Shown here piece after piece: positions 42,963 through 51,776 of a DNA stretch of 64,000 nucleotides. Source of the DNA: Devosia limi DSM 17137 (GTDB lineage Bacteria > Pseudomonadota > Alphaproteobacteria > Rhizobiales > Devosiaceae); assembly GCF_900128975.1 (NCBI RefSeq), contig NZ_FQVC01000012.1:48873-112872 (forward strand), written 5' to 3'. The position numbers and the translations under genes were made by a program. Numbering within the stretch: position 1 is the stretch's first letter; each line of letters begins with the position of its first letter. The notes below the pieces were generated by a model. It had not been told where the DNA came from, did not search any database, and saw nothing but the letters and a program-made list of their open reading frames with translations.

Positions 42963-43616
42963 TCACGGACCTCGGCGGCCTTCGGCATTGCCAGGCGCCT
43001 GGGGGGCGTGGCCTTGAACAAAGCTGCGGGTGTGCTGCTCGAGGAAGTCCTGGATCGCCATGGGGTAGGTCCGATGTCCGCCCAGCGCCTGCTGATGGAG
43101 ATGAACGACCAGGAGGGGAGAAAGCAGTTCAATCGCGGCAAAGCGGGCATTGCAGCGCCGCATGGCTCCGGCATCCATATGGGCCTCGAGACGCGAGGCT
43201 ATGGCGCCCAGAACCGGTTCGAGGTGGTGGCCGAGATAGGCGTCGCCGATTTGCCGGTCGGCAAAGCCTTCGGCCAGGCCGATGACCTGAAGCGGCAGCA
43301 CGCCATGCTCGAAGCCGCGCGATATCATGGTGGCAAGCGCGCTGATGGAAGCCTGAAATTCGCCTGATGGCGTACTGGCCATCACCAGATAGGGCGCGCC
43401 TTCCTGCTCGGCATGCCGCATGATGGCGGCAATCAATTCGCCCCGGCTCGAAAAGTAGTGGTTCATCGTTGAAACGGAAACCTTGCAGGCCGCTGCCAGA
43501 TCGCGCCAGCTCGCACCGCGTCCCGCAGGCGCGGACAGATGCCCGCGTGCCAGTGCCATCAAGGCCTGCCGTCGCGCCTCATAGTCCCGATCTCGGCTGC
43601 CTTTGGGGCGGGGCAT
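42963..43616 (-). CDS. TetR-family regulator of the adjacent efflux system
   Basis: A 217-residue protein. The N-terminal helix-turn-helix is atypical but recognisable (GRGASWRDLAAACKVSVSTMNHYFSSRGELIAAIMRHA). The C-terminal all-helical ligand domain follows, with a HLHQQ-containing region. It is divergent from an HlyD/FtsX/LolD operon, and the gap holds a 32-base inverted repeat, so it probably represses that operon and itself. Confidence 0.83.
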   Translation of the reverse strand: MPRPKGSRDRDYEARRQALMALARGHLSAPAGRGASWRDLAAACKVSVSTMNHYFSSRGELIAAIMRHAEQEGAPYLVMASTPSGEFQASISALATMISRGFEHGVLPLQVIGLAEGFADRQIGDAYLGHHLEPVLGAIASRLEAHMDAGAMRRCNARFAAIELLSPLLVVHLHQQALGGHRTYPMAIQDFLEQHTRSFVQGHAPQAPGNAEGRRGP

Positions 43617-43646
43617 GGCTATTTTGCAATCCGTGACTGTTCTGCC

Positions 43647-43678
43647 AATCCAAAACGTTCTTACACCCGTATTGGATT
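43647..43678. promoter_or_regulatory. Operator between TetR and the efflux operon
   Basis: AATCCAAAACG (43647-43657) and CGTATTGGATT (43668-43678) are inverted copies with one mismatch over eleven bases and a ten-base spacer. It is centred between the TetR gene (starts 43616) and the HlyD gene (starts 43703). The arrangement suits a dimeric TetR protein. Confidence 0.65.
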
Positions 43679-43702
43679 TCGTATATCAATCGAGACAGAA
43701 AA

Positions 43703-44794
43703 ATGGCCGGCGTCACAAATCCACAAAAGGCTCCTCGGACCAGGCGGCGCTGGTCATGGTGGCTGATCCTGTCTGGCCTGGCGGTGCTGGCCGGTGCCAC
43801 CTATGCCTCTCTTGAGCGCCCATGGGAGCCCAAACCAACACGGGTAGCGGTCGAGATTGTGTCCGCCGATCCCTTTGCGCAGGTGCTGGCCGTCAATGGC
43901 CGTGTGGTGGCGCGCGACACGGTCACGGTGCGCGCTGCGGTCTCCGCGCAGGCACGCGATGTTCTGGTTGACGAGGGGGACAGCGTTGCGGCGGGCGACA
44001 CGCTGATCCAGCTCGATGCCACCCAACCCAGGACCCTGGTGGATCAGGCGCGTGCCGCGCTCGACGCCGGCCTTGTCAGCCAGGCTCAGGCCCAGGCGAA
44101 TGCAGATCGCGCCAACGCCTTGGGCGAGAACGCTGCCCGATCGACACGAGAGGACGCCGCTCTGGCCGTTCTGTCGGCCGCCAACGAGGTCGCCCGGTTG
44201 CAGGCGGCGCTGGAGCAGGCGCGCAACCAGCTGGCGCAATACACGATCGTCGCGCCATTGAGCGGGGTTGTGCTCGACCGCAAGGTCGACAGGGGCCAGC
44301 TCGTCGATCCGCAATCCGAGCTCCTTACCATTGCCAATCTCGATGACCTTCTGGTCGCGACGGACGTGGACGAGCTCTATTCCTCGCGCATCCGCAATGG
44401 CCTCAAGGCCCTGCTGAAGCCGGTCGGCGACACGGTGCCGCAGCATGGCAGCGTGGTGTTTGCCTCACCCTCTATCGATCCCGCCACCGGCGGTCGTGCC
44501 ATCAAGATCGCCTTCGACGAGGCCGTCGATCTCCCGGTGGGGCTGACCATCAACGCCAATATCATCATCGCCGAGACAGACGCCGCGCTCACCGTCCCGC
44601 GCGGCGCCATCATCACCCAAGGCACTGACAGCCACGTCCTCGTGCTCGACGATGGCCGGGCGGCGGTGCGGCCGATCGAGTTTTCCGATTGGCCGGCCCC
44701 GCGGGTTATCGTGACGCAGGGGCTCAGTGCGGGGGACGTGGTCATTGTCGACCCAACCGCCATCGCGGCCGGCCAAAGCGTCGAGGCGGAGTAG
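43703..44794 (+). CDS. HlyD-type periplasmic adaptor (efflux membrane-fusion protein)
   Basis: A 363-residue protein with an N-terminal membrane anchor (RRWSWWLILSGLAVLAGATYASL). The biotinyl-lipoyl hybrid motif is RAAVSAQARDVLVDEGDSVAAGDTLIQLD, the coiled hairpin lies at about 105-170 and the beta-barrel half is YTIVAPLSGVVLDRKVDRGQLVDP. It would join the FtsX-like permease and LolD-type ATPase downstream to an outer-membrane channel, as in MacA/MacB systems. No outer-membrane TolC gene is in the window. The substrate is unknown. Confidence 0.87.
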   Translation: MAGVTNPQKAPRTRRRWSWWLILSGLAVLAGATYASLERPWEPKPTRVAVEIVSADPFAQVLAVNGRVVARDTVTVRAAVSAQARDVLVDEGDSVAAGDTLIQLDATQPRTLVDQARAALDAGLVSQAQAQANADRANALGENAARSTREDAALAVLSAANEVARLQAALEQARNQLAQYTIVAPLSGVVLDRKVDRGQLVDPQSELLTIANLDDLLVATDVDELYSSRIRNGLKALLKPVGDTVPQHGSVVFASPSIDPATGGRAIKIAFDEAVDLPVGLTINANIIIAETDAALTVPRGAIITQGTDSHVLVLDDGRAAVRPIEFSDWPAPRVIVTQGLSAGDVVIVDPTAIAAGQSVEAE

Positions 44795-44798
44795 CACC

Positions 44799-46004
44799 AT
44801 GCTCTATGGCTTCAAGATCGCGCTGCGCTATCTCACCGCCAGCAAGACCCAGACAGGCCTGTTGATCGCCGGCGTTGGCGTCGGCGTCTTTGTGTTTGTT
44901 TTTATGAGCGCCCTGATCGGCGGTCTGGCCGTCTTCCTGGTGCAGCGCACCGTTGGCAACATCGCCCATGTGACGATCGAAGAGCCGGCGCGCGATCCTA
45001 TCTCGCTGCTCCCCCAAAGCGCGGGCGCCCTGGTGGTTGAACAGCGGGCGACCAGCCAGCGCACGCAATTGCGCACTGCCGATGCGTTCCTGCCCCTGAT
45101 CGATGCCATGCCCGGCGTCGCGGCCACGTCGCCGCAGATCGTGGGCAACGGCTTTCTTGTGCGGGGCCTGATCACCGCGCCGGTTGGGGTCACCGGCGTG
45201 GAGACGGCCAAGGTCTCCGCCATCGCCGATATCGGCAAGGCATTGGTCGATGGCTCCACCGACCTGGGCAATGCCAGCATCATCATCGGCAGCACCCTGG
45301 CGGGCGATCTGGGCATCGGCGTCGGTCAGGTGGTGCGGCTGCAGTCTGACCGCGGCGTGGAACGCTCGCTGGTGGTCAGTGGCATCTTTGAGCTTGGCGT
45401 TGACGCCCTGGATGCCCGCGCGGCCTTTGTCAGCCTGTCTTCCGCCCGCACGCTGTTCGACCTTCCGCAGGGGATTTCGCGCATCGAGGTCAAGCTCGAC
45501 GACCTCAACCAGGCCGAAGCCTATGCCGCCCGCATCGCAGCCGAAACCGGGCTCGAGGCAACGCCATGGACGGCGGGTAATGCGCAACTGCTTGATGGCC
45601 TGCGCGCACAGGCCAGTTCGGGCAACCTGATCAAGGCCTTCGCGCTCGTCACCATCATTATCGGCGTGGCCAGCGCCCTCCTGCTGTCGACCTACCGGCG
45701 TCGCCCCGAGATCGGTATCATGCGGGCCATGGGAGCCGGGCGCGGTTTCGTCATTTTCGTCTTCGTCACCCAGGGCGCGCTGATCGGCATCCTTGGCGGA
45801 CTGATCGGGGCAGGAATTGGCTATGCTGCACTCTCGCCCTTTCCCGTGCCGGAACTGGCGCCGCCGGGCGGGCTGCCCGTCGATGTGCGCCAGGGTGCTT
45901 ACGGCCTGGCGATCAGCCTGACCGCCATTGGCGCGATCCTGGCCTCGATCCTGCCGGCGCGCGCTGCCGCTCGTGTCGATCCGGTCTCGGTGATCGGCCA
46001 ATGA
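44799..46004 (+). CDS. FtsX/MacB-like ABC permease
   Basis: From ATG 44799 the permease has 401 residues: an N-terminal helix (QTGLLIAGVGVGVFVFVFMSALIGGLAVFL), a large periplasmic domain (about 55-270) and three C-terminal helices (FALVTIIIGVASALLLSTYRRRPEIGIMRAMGA, then GALIGILGGLIGAGIGYAAL). This is the four-helix MacB/LolC type of mechanotransmitting transporter. It lies four bases after the adaptor gene and overlaps the ATPase by four. Substrates could be lipoproteins, peptides or macrolide-like compounds. Confidence 0.87.
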   Translation: MLYGFKIALRYLTASKTQTGLLIAGVGVGVFVFVFMSALIGGLAVFLVQRTVGNIAHVTIEEPARDPISLLPQSAGALVVEQRATSQRTQLRTADAFLPLIDAMPGVAATSPQIVGNGFLVRGLITAPVGVTGVETAKVSAIADIGKALVDGSTDLGNASIIIGSTLAGDLGIGVGQVVRLQSDRGVERSLVVSGIFELGVDALDARAAFVSLSSARTLFDLPQGISRIEVKLDDLNQAEAYAARIAAETGLEATPWTAGNAQLLDGLRAQASSGNLIKAFALVTIIIGVASALLLSTYRRRPEIGIMRAMGAGRGFVIFVFVTQGALIGILGGLIGAGIGYAALSPFPVPELAPPGGLPVDVRQGAYGLAISLTAIGAILASILPARAAARVDPVSVIGQ

Positions 46005-46681
46005 GTACCCTTCTCGAGGTTCGCAACCTGGTAAAGACCTATGGCGAGGGCGAGGGAGAGGCCGAAACCCGCGTTCTGAAGGGGCTGAACCTCACGCTTG
46101 CCACCGGTGAGCTGTCCGCCCTCCTTGGCCCGTCCGGGTCGGGCAAGAGTACCTTGCTGAGCATCCTGGGCACCCTGATGCAGCCGACCTCCGGCGAACA
46201 CGTCATGCTGGGCCAGGACCTGACGCGGGCCGGCGACCGCGACCTGACGGAGTTCCGCAATCGCCATATCGGCTTCGTCTTCCAGTTTCATCACCTGCTG
46301 CCCGATTTCACCGCGCTGGAAAATGTCATCTTTCCGGCGGCAGTGCAGGCCGGGCGCGAAACGGCAGCGGCACGCGCGCGCGGCCGCGAACTGCTGGTCC
46401 GGGTGGGGCTCGAAAGTCGGATGGACTTTCTGGCGACCAAGCTGTCCGGCGGACAGAAGCAGAGGGTGGCCATTGCCCGGGCCCTGATGAATCAGCCAGA
46501 GCTTGTTCTGGCGGACGAGCCGACAGGCAATCTCGATCGCGCGTCCGCGACGCAGGTCATGGCGCTGATCGCCGAGATCAATCAGAACGAAAAGACCACG
46601 TTTCTGATTTCCACCCATGACGAGAAGATCGCGGAAACCTGCCGCCGCCGTATTCGCGTCGCGGACGGCAAGGCAGAGTAG
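46001..46681 (+). CDS. LolD/MacB-type ABC ATPase
   Basis: A 226-residue ATPase: Walker A GPSGSGKST (about 41-49), signature LSGGQKQRVAIARALM and Walker B LVLADEPTGNLD with the H-loop ISTHDEK. It is in the Lol/FtsE/MacB family and works with the FtsX-like permease whose gene overlaps it. The start codon overlaps the permease stop (ATGA). Its short length shows no fused permease. Confidence 0.92.
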   Translation: MSTLLEVRNLVKTYGEGEGEAETRVLKGLNLTLATGELSALLGPSGSGKSTLLSILGTLMQPTSGEHVMLGQDLTRAGDRDLTEFRNRHIGFVFQFHHLLPDFTALENVIFPAAVQAGRETAAARARGRELLVRVGLESRMDFLATKLSGGQKQRVAIARALMNQPELVLADEPTGNLDRASATQVMALIAEINQNEKTTFLISTHDEKIAETCRRRIRVADGKAE

Positions 46682-46798
46682 GGGGCGCCCGGTCCGGCTC
46701 GTCACGGCTATAGTCAGAATTCCCAATAGCTGCCGGTCACGTCATGCCGTCACTATGAGAAGCCGACATGGTGACCTCACAACACGCGGGCAATACCG

Positions 46799-47146
46799 AT
46801 GAACATGCGAACCGGACTGGTCACCACATTTCTTGTTGCCGCCGCTGCGGCCATGCACCTTAGCCCGGCCAGCGCCGCGCAAACCATCGAATACACGGCG
46901 CAGGACCTCAAGGTGGATACCGCAATTGCGGTCTATTTCGCGGAAGGGAATGGGCGGTCGCAGCCATACTATTTCTCGTTGAACGGCGCACTGACCCAGA
47001 TGGTGATGTGCAAAGCCACGTTTGACTCGCAGAAGAGCCGAATTCTGACGGCTTTGCGCTCGCACCCCGATTTCAAGGGGCGCACGCCGGTCGCCGCAGC
47101 ATGCGCGCGAACCAACCAGACGCCGCTGCGCCCATCTGCCCGCTAG
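46799..47146 (+). CDS. Small secreted protein of unknown function
   Basis: 115 residues: a signal peptide (MNMRTGLVTTFLVAAAAAMH, cleaved near SASA-AQT) and a mature domain of about 85 residues with two cysteines (MVMCKATFDS and AAACARTN) that could form a disulfide. No recognised family. It follows the efflux operon by 117 bases and may be separate from it. The second secreted small gene lies immediately downstream. Confidence 0.6.
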   Translation: MNMRTGLVTTFLVAAAAAMHLSPASAAQTIEYTAQDLKVDTAIAVYFAEGNGRSQPYYFSLNGALTQMVMCKATFDSQKSRILTALRSHPDFKGRTPVAAACARTNQTPLRPSAR

Positions 47147-47227
47147 ATCGCGCCACTGGCGGTGCGGCAATGGCTGGCCCCATGCGGCCATAGCGATGTG
47201 TCCATCGTCAAACCGGTTGGGGGATGC

Positions 47228-47566
47228 ATGAGACGATTTGCGCTGATGCTCGTACTGGCGCCGCTGACGGTCGCGCCGGCGGTGGGCGAGTCTTTGCTTT
47301 CTCCACTGAGCCCCCCTGGTTGGTCAGACCTTGATTCCGCCGCCGCGGCGGTAGGTTTCTGGGTCAATGGTGATCGACTGTGCCAGATCCCCTATGATCC
47401 GGTGGCGCTGGAGGCGCTGATCCAGCAAACCGCGGCGCTCTGGGGTGTCTCTGTGGCGGCCGTAAAGCGGGACGCGCCAAAATGGGGAGATCGCTTTGCC
47501 CCGAACGTCACGCGCGACACCTGCCGGAAAGCACGGCAGCAGGCCAAGCGGCTTGGCATCTTATAG
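47228..47566 (+). CDS. Small secreted protein of unknown function
   Basis: 112 residues from ATG 47228. The N terminus MRRFALMLVLAPLTVAPAVG is a signal peptide. The mature part has two cysteines (DRLCQIPYD and TRDTCRKARQ), and the short C-terminal helix (KARQQAKRLGIL) is basic. I recognise no family. It lies 81 bases after another small secreted protein gene, and both may be parts of one transcript. Confidence 0.6.
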   Translation: MRRFALMLVLAPLTVAPAVGESLLSPLSPPGWSDLDSAAAAVGFWVNGDRLCQIPYDPVALEALIQQTAALWGVSVAAVKRDAPKWGDRFAPNVTRDTCRKARQQAKRLGIL

Positions 47567-47931
47567 GCGCGGCAGCGGCTATCATCTTTAACGCCAATCC
47601 AGACCATCGCCGCGGATGCCCAATTGCGGTCTGGACGACCTTCACCTGTGAGCGCCCCAGGCAATAGGCCGCGGCTCATGCCAATATCCGCTCACGCCGG
47701 GACGGACCTGGCCTCCCACACCCGCACTATTCTTCATGTGCCGTCCCGCGCTTGGGCCGCTCGCGCGGAGCAATGGGCGTGCGGCATGCGCAGCCGGCAT
47801 TCGACTGCGGGCGTGGTGATCCCCGACCACGCGCCACGCCGTTTCTGCAAACGGAATGCAATTGCAAATGTCTTCTTGCGAATGATTTGCAATTGCACTA
47901 TCTATGTCGGGCCGCAGTCCTGGAGTATTCA
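47567..47931. other. Control region of sitABCD
   Basis: No gene is supported in these 365 bases. Short open frames exist on both strands, but none has conserved features or a ribosome site. The right end contains the AT-rich sequence with two TGCAATTGCA palindromes described separately, and it should hold the sitA promoter. Confidence 0.6.
47857..47897 (+). promoter_or_regulatory. Fur-family (Mur/Zur-type) operator candidate before sitA
   Basis: The ten-base palindrome TGCAATTGCA occurs twice (47857-47866 and 47888-47897), 31 bases start to start. Nested inside is the longer dyad TTGCAAAT (47862-47869) ... ATTTGCAA (47885-47892). It sits 35-75 bases before sitA. The paired TGCAA-based palindromes recall Fur-family boxes in front of manganese or zinc importers in rhizobia. 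The exact regulator is inferred. Confidence 0.55.
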
Positions 47932-48834
47932 ATGCATCGTCGTGTTCTTGCCGTCCTCTCGCTTGCCGCTGCCGTCCTGTTTGCTGCACCCGCCCATGCT
48001 CAGGATGCTGCGCCGCACCGCCTCAAGGCCGTCACCACCTTCACCATCCTGGCCGACATGGCCCGCAATGTGGCTGGCGATGCCGCCGATATCGTCTCCA
48101 TCACCAAGCCCGGCGCCGAGATTCACAATTACCAGCCCACCCCCGGCGATCTGATCGCCGCCCAGGATGCCGATGTGATCCTGTGGAACGGCCTCAATCT
48201 CGAACAATGGTTCGAGCAGTTCCTCTCCAATCTGTCCGATGTGCCCAGCGTCGTGCTGACCGATGGCATCGACCCGATGGGCATTGGCGAAGGGCCCTAT
48301 GAAGGCAAGCCCAATCCTCATGCCTGGATGTCGCCCGCCGGCGGGCTGATCTATGTCGAAAATATCCGCAAGGCCTTTGTCGAATTCGATCCGGCCAATG
48401 CCGCGACCTACAATGCCAATGCCGCAGCCTATGCCGCCGAGATCCAGGCCACGGTCGCGCCCATCCATGCCGCGCTCGACGCTATTCCCGCCGAGCGCCG
48501 CTGGCTGGTAACGAGCGAGGGCGCATTCTCCTACCTGGCCCGCGATTTCGGCCTCAAGGAGCTCTATCTCTGGCCGATCAATGCCGACCAGCAGGGTACG
48601 CCCCAGCAGGTGCGCCGCCTCATCGACGCCGTTCGTGAAAATGCCATCCCGGCCATCTTCTCGGAATCCACCATCTCAGCCAAGCCTGCCCAGCAGGTGG
48701 CGCGCGAAACCGGCGCGGCATATGGTGGCGTACTCTATGTGGACTCGCTGTCGGAGGCCGATGGCCCGGTGCCGACCTATCTCGACCTGCTGGCTGTCAC
48801 CACCTCCACCATTGTCGAAGGACTGACCCCGTGA
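47932..48834 (+). CDS. sitA: Mn2+ ABC transporter substrate-binding protein SitA
   Basis: A 300-residue cluster A-I metal-binding protein. Residues 1-23 are a signal peptide (APAHAQ cleavage). The four metal ligands expected of Mn-type proteins can be placed: His65 ([10 protein letters not shown]), His130 (NPHAWMSP), Glu196 (TSEGAFSYL) and Asp271 (YVDSLSE). His-His-Glu-Asp favours manganese or iron over zinc, and there is no His-rich loop. It overlaps sitB by four bases and heads the importer operon. Confidence 0.92.
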   Translation: MHRRVLAVLSLAAAVLFAAPAHAQDAAPHRLKAVTTFTILADMARNVAGDAADIVSITKPGAEIHNYQPTPGDLIAAQDADVILWNGLNLEQWFEQFLSNLSDVPSVVLTDGIDPMGIGEGPYEGKPNPHAWMSPAGGLIYVENIRKAFVEFDPANAATYNANAAAYAAEIQATVAPIHAALDAIPAERRWLVTSEGAFSYLARDFGLKELYLWPINADQQGTPQQVRRLIDAVRENAIPAIFSESTISAKPAQQVARETGAAYGGVLYVDSLSEADGPVPTYLDLLAVTTSTIVEGLTP

Positions 48835-49712
48835 ACCAGCCGATGTCCGCAGGCCTTGCCGTCAACGACATCACCGTCGCCTATCGCAATGGCCACACGG
48901 CGCTGCGCCATGCCAGTTTCTCCATCCCGCGCGGCACCATTACCGCGCTGGTCGGGGTCAATGGCTCGGGCAAATCCACCCTGTTCAAGGCCATCATGGG
49001 CTTCGTGCCGCTGGCGGCAGGTGGGGTGGAAATCCTCGGTCTTGCCGGCAAGGCGGCGCTCAAGCGCAATCTCGTCGCCTACGTGCCGCAATCGGAAGAT
49101 GTCGACTGGAACTTCCCGGTGCTGGTCGAGGACGTGGTGATGATGGGCCGCTATGGCCACATGAACATGTTGCGCATCCCCAAAAAGAGCGACCATGACA
49201 TGGTCACCTCGGCCCTCCAGCGGGTCAGCATGCTGGATTTCCGCAAGCGCCAGATCGGCGAACTCTCGGGCGGCCAGAAGAAACGCGTCTTCCTCGCCCG
49301 CGCCCTGGCTCAGGAAGGGCAGGTGATCCTGCTCGACGAGCCGTTTACCGGCGTCGACGTCACCACCGAGGAGGCCATCATCGCCCTGCTTGCCGCGCTG
49401 CGCGACGAGGGCAAGGTCATGCTGGTCTCCACCCACAATCTGGGCTCGGTCCCCGAATTCTGCGACCGCACCGTGCTGGTCAAGGCCGGCACCGTCCTCG
49501 CCCATGGCCCGACCGCCGAAATCTTCACCCGTGAAAACCTCGAGGACACCTTTGGCGGTGCGCTGCGCCACTTCGTTCTCGCCGGCGCGGGCCTGCATGC
49601 CGACAATGATCCGCGCCAGGTCTCGGTGCTGACCGATGACGAGCGGCCGCTGGTCTTCTACGGCGAGGCCGGCAACATGGAACCCCAGCAATCGGGCCGG
49701 TCCGAGCCATGA
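48831..49712 (+). CDS. sitB: Mn2+ ABC transporter ATP-binding protein SitB
   Basis: A 293-residue ATPase with Walker [10 protein letters not shown] (about 42-50), signature [17 protein letters not shown], Walker [12 protein letters not shown] and H-loop STHNLG. The family motif [13 protein letters not shown] before the signature is typical of Mn/Zn importers. It is encoded between SitA and the two permeases in a series of four-base overlaps, so the four proteins are made together. Confidence 0.93.
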   Translation: MNQPMSAGLAVNDITVAYRNGHTALRHASFSIPRGTITALVGVNGSGKSTLFKAIMGFVPLAAGGVEILGLAGKAALKRNLVAYVPQSEDVDWNFPVLVEDVVMMGRYGHMNMLRIPKKSDHDMVTSALQRVSMLDFRKRQIGELSGGQKKRVFLARALAQEGQVILLDEPFTGVDVTTEEAIIALLAALRDEGKVMLVSTHNLGSVPEFCDRTVLVKAGTVLAHGPTAEIFTRENLEDTFGGALRHFVLAGAGLHADNDPRQVSVLTDDERPLVFYGEAGNMEPQQSGRSEP

Positions 49713-50575
49713 TCGACCTCCTGCTCGAGCCGTTCGGCTATGGCTACATGGTCAATGCCATCTGGGTTTCGGCCCTGGTCGGCGGCGTCTGCGCTTTTCT
49801 CAGCGCCTATCTGATGCTCAAGGGCTGGTCGCTGATCGGCGACGCGCTCTCCCATTCCATCGTCCCCGGCGTCGCCGGCGCCTATATGCTGGGCCTGCCC
49901 TTTTCGCTCGGCGCCTTCTTTTCCGGGGGCCTTGCCGCTGCCGCCATGCTCTTCCTCACCCAGCGCACCAAGCTCAAGGAAGATGCCATTATCGGGCTGA
50001 TCTTCACCGCCTTTTTCGGGCTCGGCCTGTTCATGGTCTCGATCTCGCCCACCTCGGTCAACATCCAGACCATCGTGCTCGGCAATATCCTGGCGGTCAC
50101 GCCCGAAGATACGCTGCAACTGGTCATCATCGCGGTGGTGTCGCTCGCCGTCATGCTGGTGCTGTGGAAGGATCTGATGGTCACCTTCTTCGATGAAAGC
50201 CATGCCCGCTCCATCGGCCTCAACCCGCCGGTGCTCAAGGTGATCTTCTTTACCCTGCTCAGCGCCTGCACTGTCGCCGCCATGCAGACCGTCGGCGCCT
50301 TCCTCGTCATTGCCATGGTCGTCACCCCCGGCGCCACCGCCTACCTGTTGACCGACCGGTTTCCGCGCCTGCTGCTTATCGCCATCCTGGTCGGCGCGCT
50401 TTCAAGCCTGTTCGGCGCCTATCTCAGCTTCTTCCTTGATGGTGCTACCGGCGGCGTCATCGTCGTGCTGCAAACCAGCGTCTTCCTCCTCGCCTTCTTC
50501 TTCGCCCCCAAGCACGGCATGCTTGCCGCCCGCCGCCGCGTCGCGGCGCAAACCAGCGGGGAGACCAAGCGATGA
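49709..50575 (+). CDS. sitC: Mn2+ ABC transporter permease SitC
   Basis: A 288-residue ABC-3 type permease with about eight helices. Family blocks include [39 protein letters not shown] at the N terminus and [28 protein letters not shown] near the C terminus, the coupling region. It pairs with SitD, since the two have different sequences and both are encoded here. The start overlaps sitB. Confidence 0.92.
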   Translation: MIDLLLEPFGYGYMVNAIWVSALVGGVCAFLSAYLMLKGWSLIGDALSHSIVPGVAGAYMLGLPFSLGAFFSGGLAAAAMLFLTQRTKLKEDAIIGLIFTAFFGLGLFMVSISPTSVNIQTIVLGNILAVTPEDTLQLVIIAVVSLAVMLVLWKDLMVTFFDESHARSIGLNPPVLKVIFFTLLSACTVAAMQTVGAFLVIAMVVTPGATAYLLTDRFPRLLLIAILVGALSSLFGAYLSFFLDGATGGVIVVLQTSVFLLAFFFAPKHGMLAARRRVAAQTSGETKR

Positions 50576-51414
50576 ACGATTTGCTCACCTACGCGCTCTG
50601 GCCGTTCCAGTTCCCCTTCATGACCCAGGCCATGCTGATCGCCGTGCTGGTGGCGGTGCCAACGGCGCTACTCAGCTGCTTTCTGGTGCTCAAGGGCTGG
50701 TCGCTGATGGGTGACGCCATCTCCCATGCGGTGCTGCCCGGCGTGGTGCTGGCCTATATCGTTGGCCTGCCGCTCGGTGTCGGCGCCTTCGCCGCCGGCA
50801 TGGGCTGCGCGCTGCTCACCGGCTTCCTCAAGGAAAACAGCCGCATCAAGGAAGATACGGTGATGGGCGTGGTGTTCTCGGGCCTGTTCGGTCTGGGCAT
50901 CGTGCTCTACACCTCGATCCAGACCGATGTGCATCTCGATCACATCCTGTTCGGCGATATCCTGGGCGTCAGCACCGGCGATATCATCCAGACCGGCACT
51001 ATTGCCATCGTCGTCACCGTCATCGTCCTCGCCAAATGGCGCGATCTCTTGCTGTTCACCTTTGATCCGCAACAGGCCGGCGCCATCGGCCTGCCGGTGC
51101 GCCTGCTGCATTACGGCCTTCTGGCGCTGCTCTCGCTGACCATCGTCGCCGCGCTGACTGCCGTCGGCATCGTGCTGGTCATCGCCCTGCTGGTCGCCCC
51201 CGGCGCCATCGCCTTCCTCATCTCCAAGCGCTTCGCCCCGATGATGCTGATCGCCACCGCTATTTCGGTGATCTGCTCGCTGGTCGGCATCTATGCCAGC
51301 TTCTTCATCGACTCCGCCCCCGCGCCCACCATCGTCCTGCTGATGAGCGCCACCTTCATCGTGACCTTCATCATCACCACCCGCCGCCCCGCCGCCGCAC
51401 TCTCGCCCGCCTGA
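50572..51414 (+). CDS. sitD: Mn2+ ABC transporter permease SitD
   Basis: A 280-residue ABC-3 permease, paralogous to SitC (SCFLVLKGWSLMGDAISHAVLPGVVLAYIVGLPLGVGA; TAVGIVLVIALLVAPGAIAFLISKRF). Two different permeases are typical of SitABCD systems. It closes the operon, and a perfect 21-base-pair hairpin follows its stop codon with no gap, probably acting as the transcript end. Confidence 0.92.
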   Translation: MNDLLTYALWPFQFPFMTQAMLIAVLVAVPTALLSCFLVLKGWSLMGDAISHAVLPGVVLAYIVGLPLGVGAFAAGMGCALLTGFLKENSRIKEDTVMGVVFSGLFGLGIVLYTSIQTDVHLDHILFGDILGVSTGDIIQTGTIAIVVTVIVLAKWRDLLLFTFDPQQAGAIGLPVRLLHYGLLALLSLTIVAALTAVGIVLVIALLVAPGAIAFLISKRFAPMMLIATAISVICSLVGIYASFFIDSAPAPTIVLLMSATFIVTFIITTRRPAAALSPA

Positions 51415-51461
51415 CCCCACCCTTGATCCCTCCCCCTTGCGGGGAGGGATCAAGGGTGGGG
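51415..51461. repeat. 47-base perfect palindrome abutting the sitD stop
   Basis: A 21-base-pair perfect stem (51415-51435 with 51441-51461; arms begin CCCCACCCTTGATCCC and end GGGATCAAGGGTGGGG) with a CTTGC loop. It starts immediately after the sitD stop codon. It is the longest perfect stem I saw in the window and resembles the shorter copy at 17690. It may work as a terminator or mRNA 3' end as well as a repeat. Confidence 0.85.
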
Positions 51462-51776
51462 TGCGGCTGGCCCGACTTCGGTGGCGGAAACTCCATGCTA
51501 CCCCCATCACCGCGCTGCCCTCGGGCCTGACCCGTGGGCCACTCAGTGATCTTTCCTCTCTCTACCTCCCCGGAGTCATTCCCGCGCAGGCGGGAATCCA
51601 TTCTTGAATGGGCGCCGGGAGGAAGAATAGATTCCCGCCTGCGCGGGAATGACCCGGTGTGATGATGCACGTTGCGGCTCCCAATTCCCCACACCCACCG
51701 CGCTGCCCACGCACGTGACCCGTGGGCCACTCCCCGCAAGCACTCCATTCCGTGCGAACCAGCGCGACCCGTCGTG
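51462..51776. repeat. Cluster of three repeat copies between sitD and the hexosaminidase
   Basis: No gene here. The stretch holds a half copy of the CCCGTGGG palindrome (51516-51540), a full inverted pair of the GTCATTCCCGCG family (left arm 51575-51600, right arm 51631-51653) and another half CCCGTGGG copy (51704-51728). This makes it the densest repeat cluster of the window. Confidence 0.8.

Noticed and set aside
47642..47989. Leftward open frame over the sitA promoter
   Set aside because: It has no recognisable features, runs into the sitA signal-peptide region and lacks a ribosome site.
51462..51776. Repeats mistaken for a CRISPR array
   Set aside because: The units are of several families, palindromic, unevenly spaced, with no constant repeat-spacer pattern and no cas gene.
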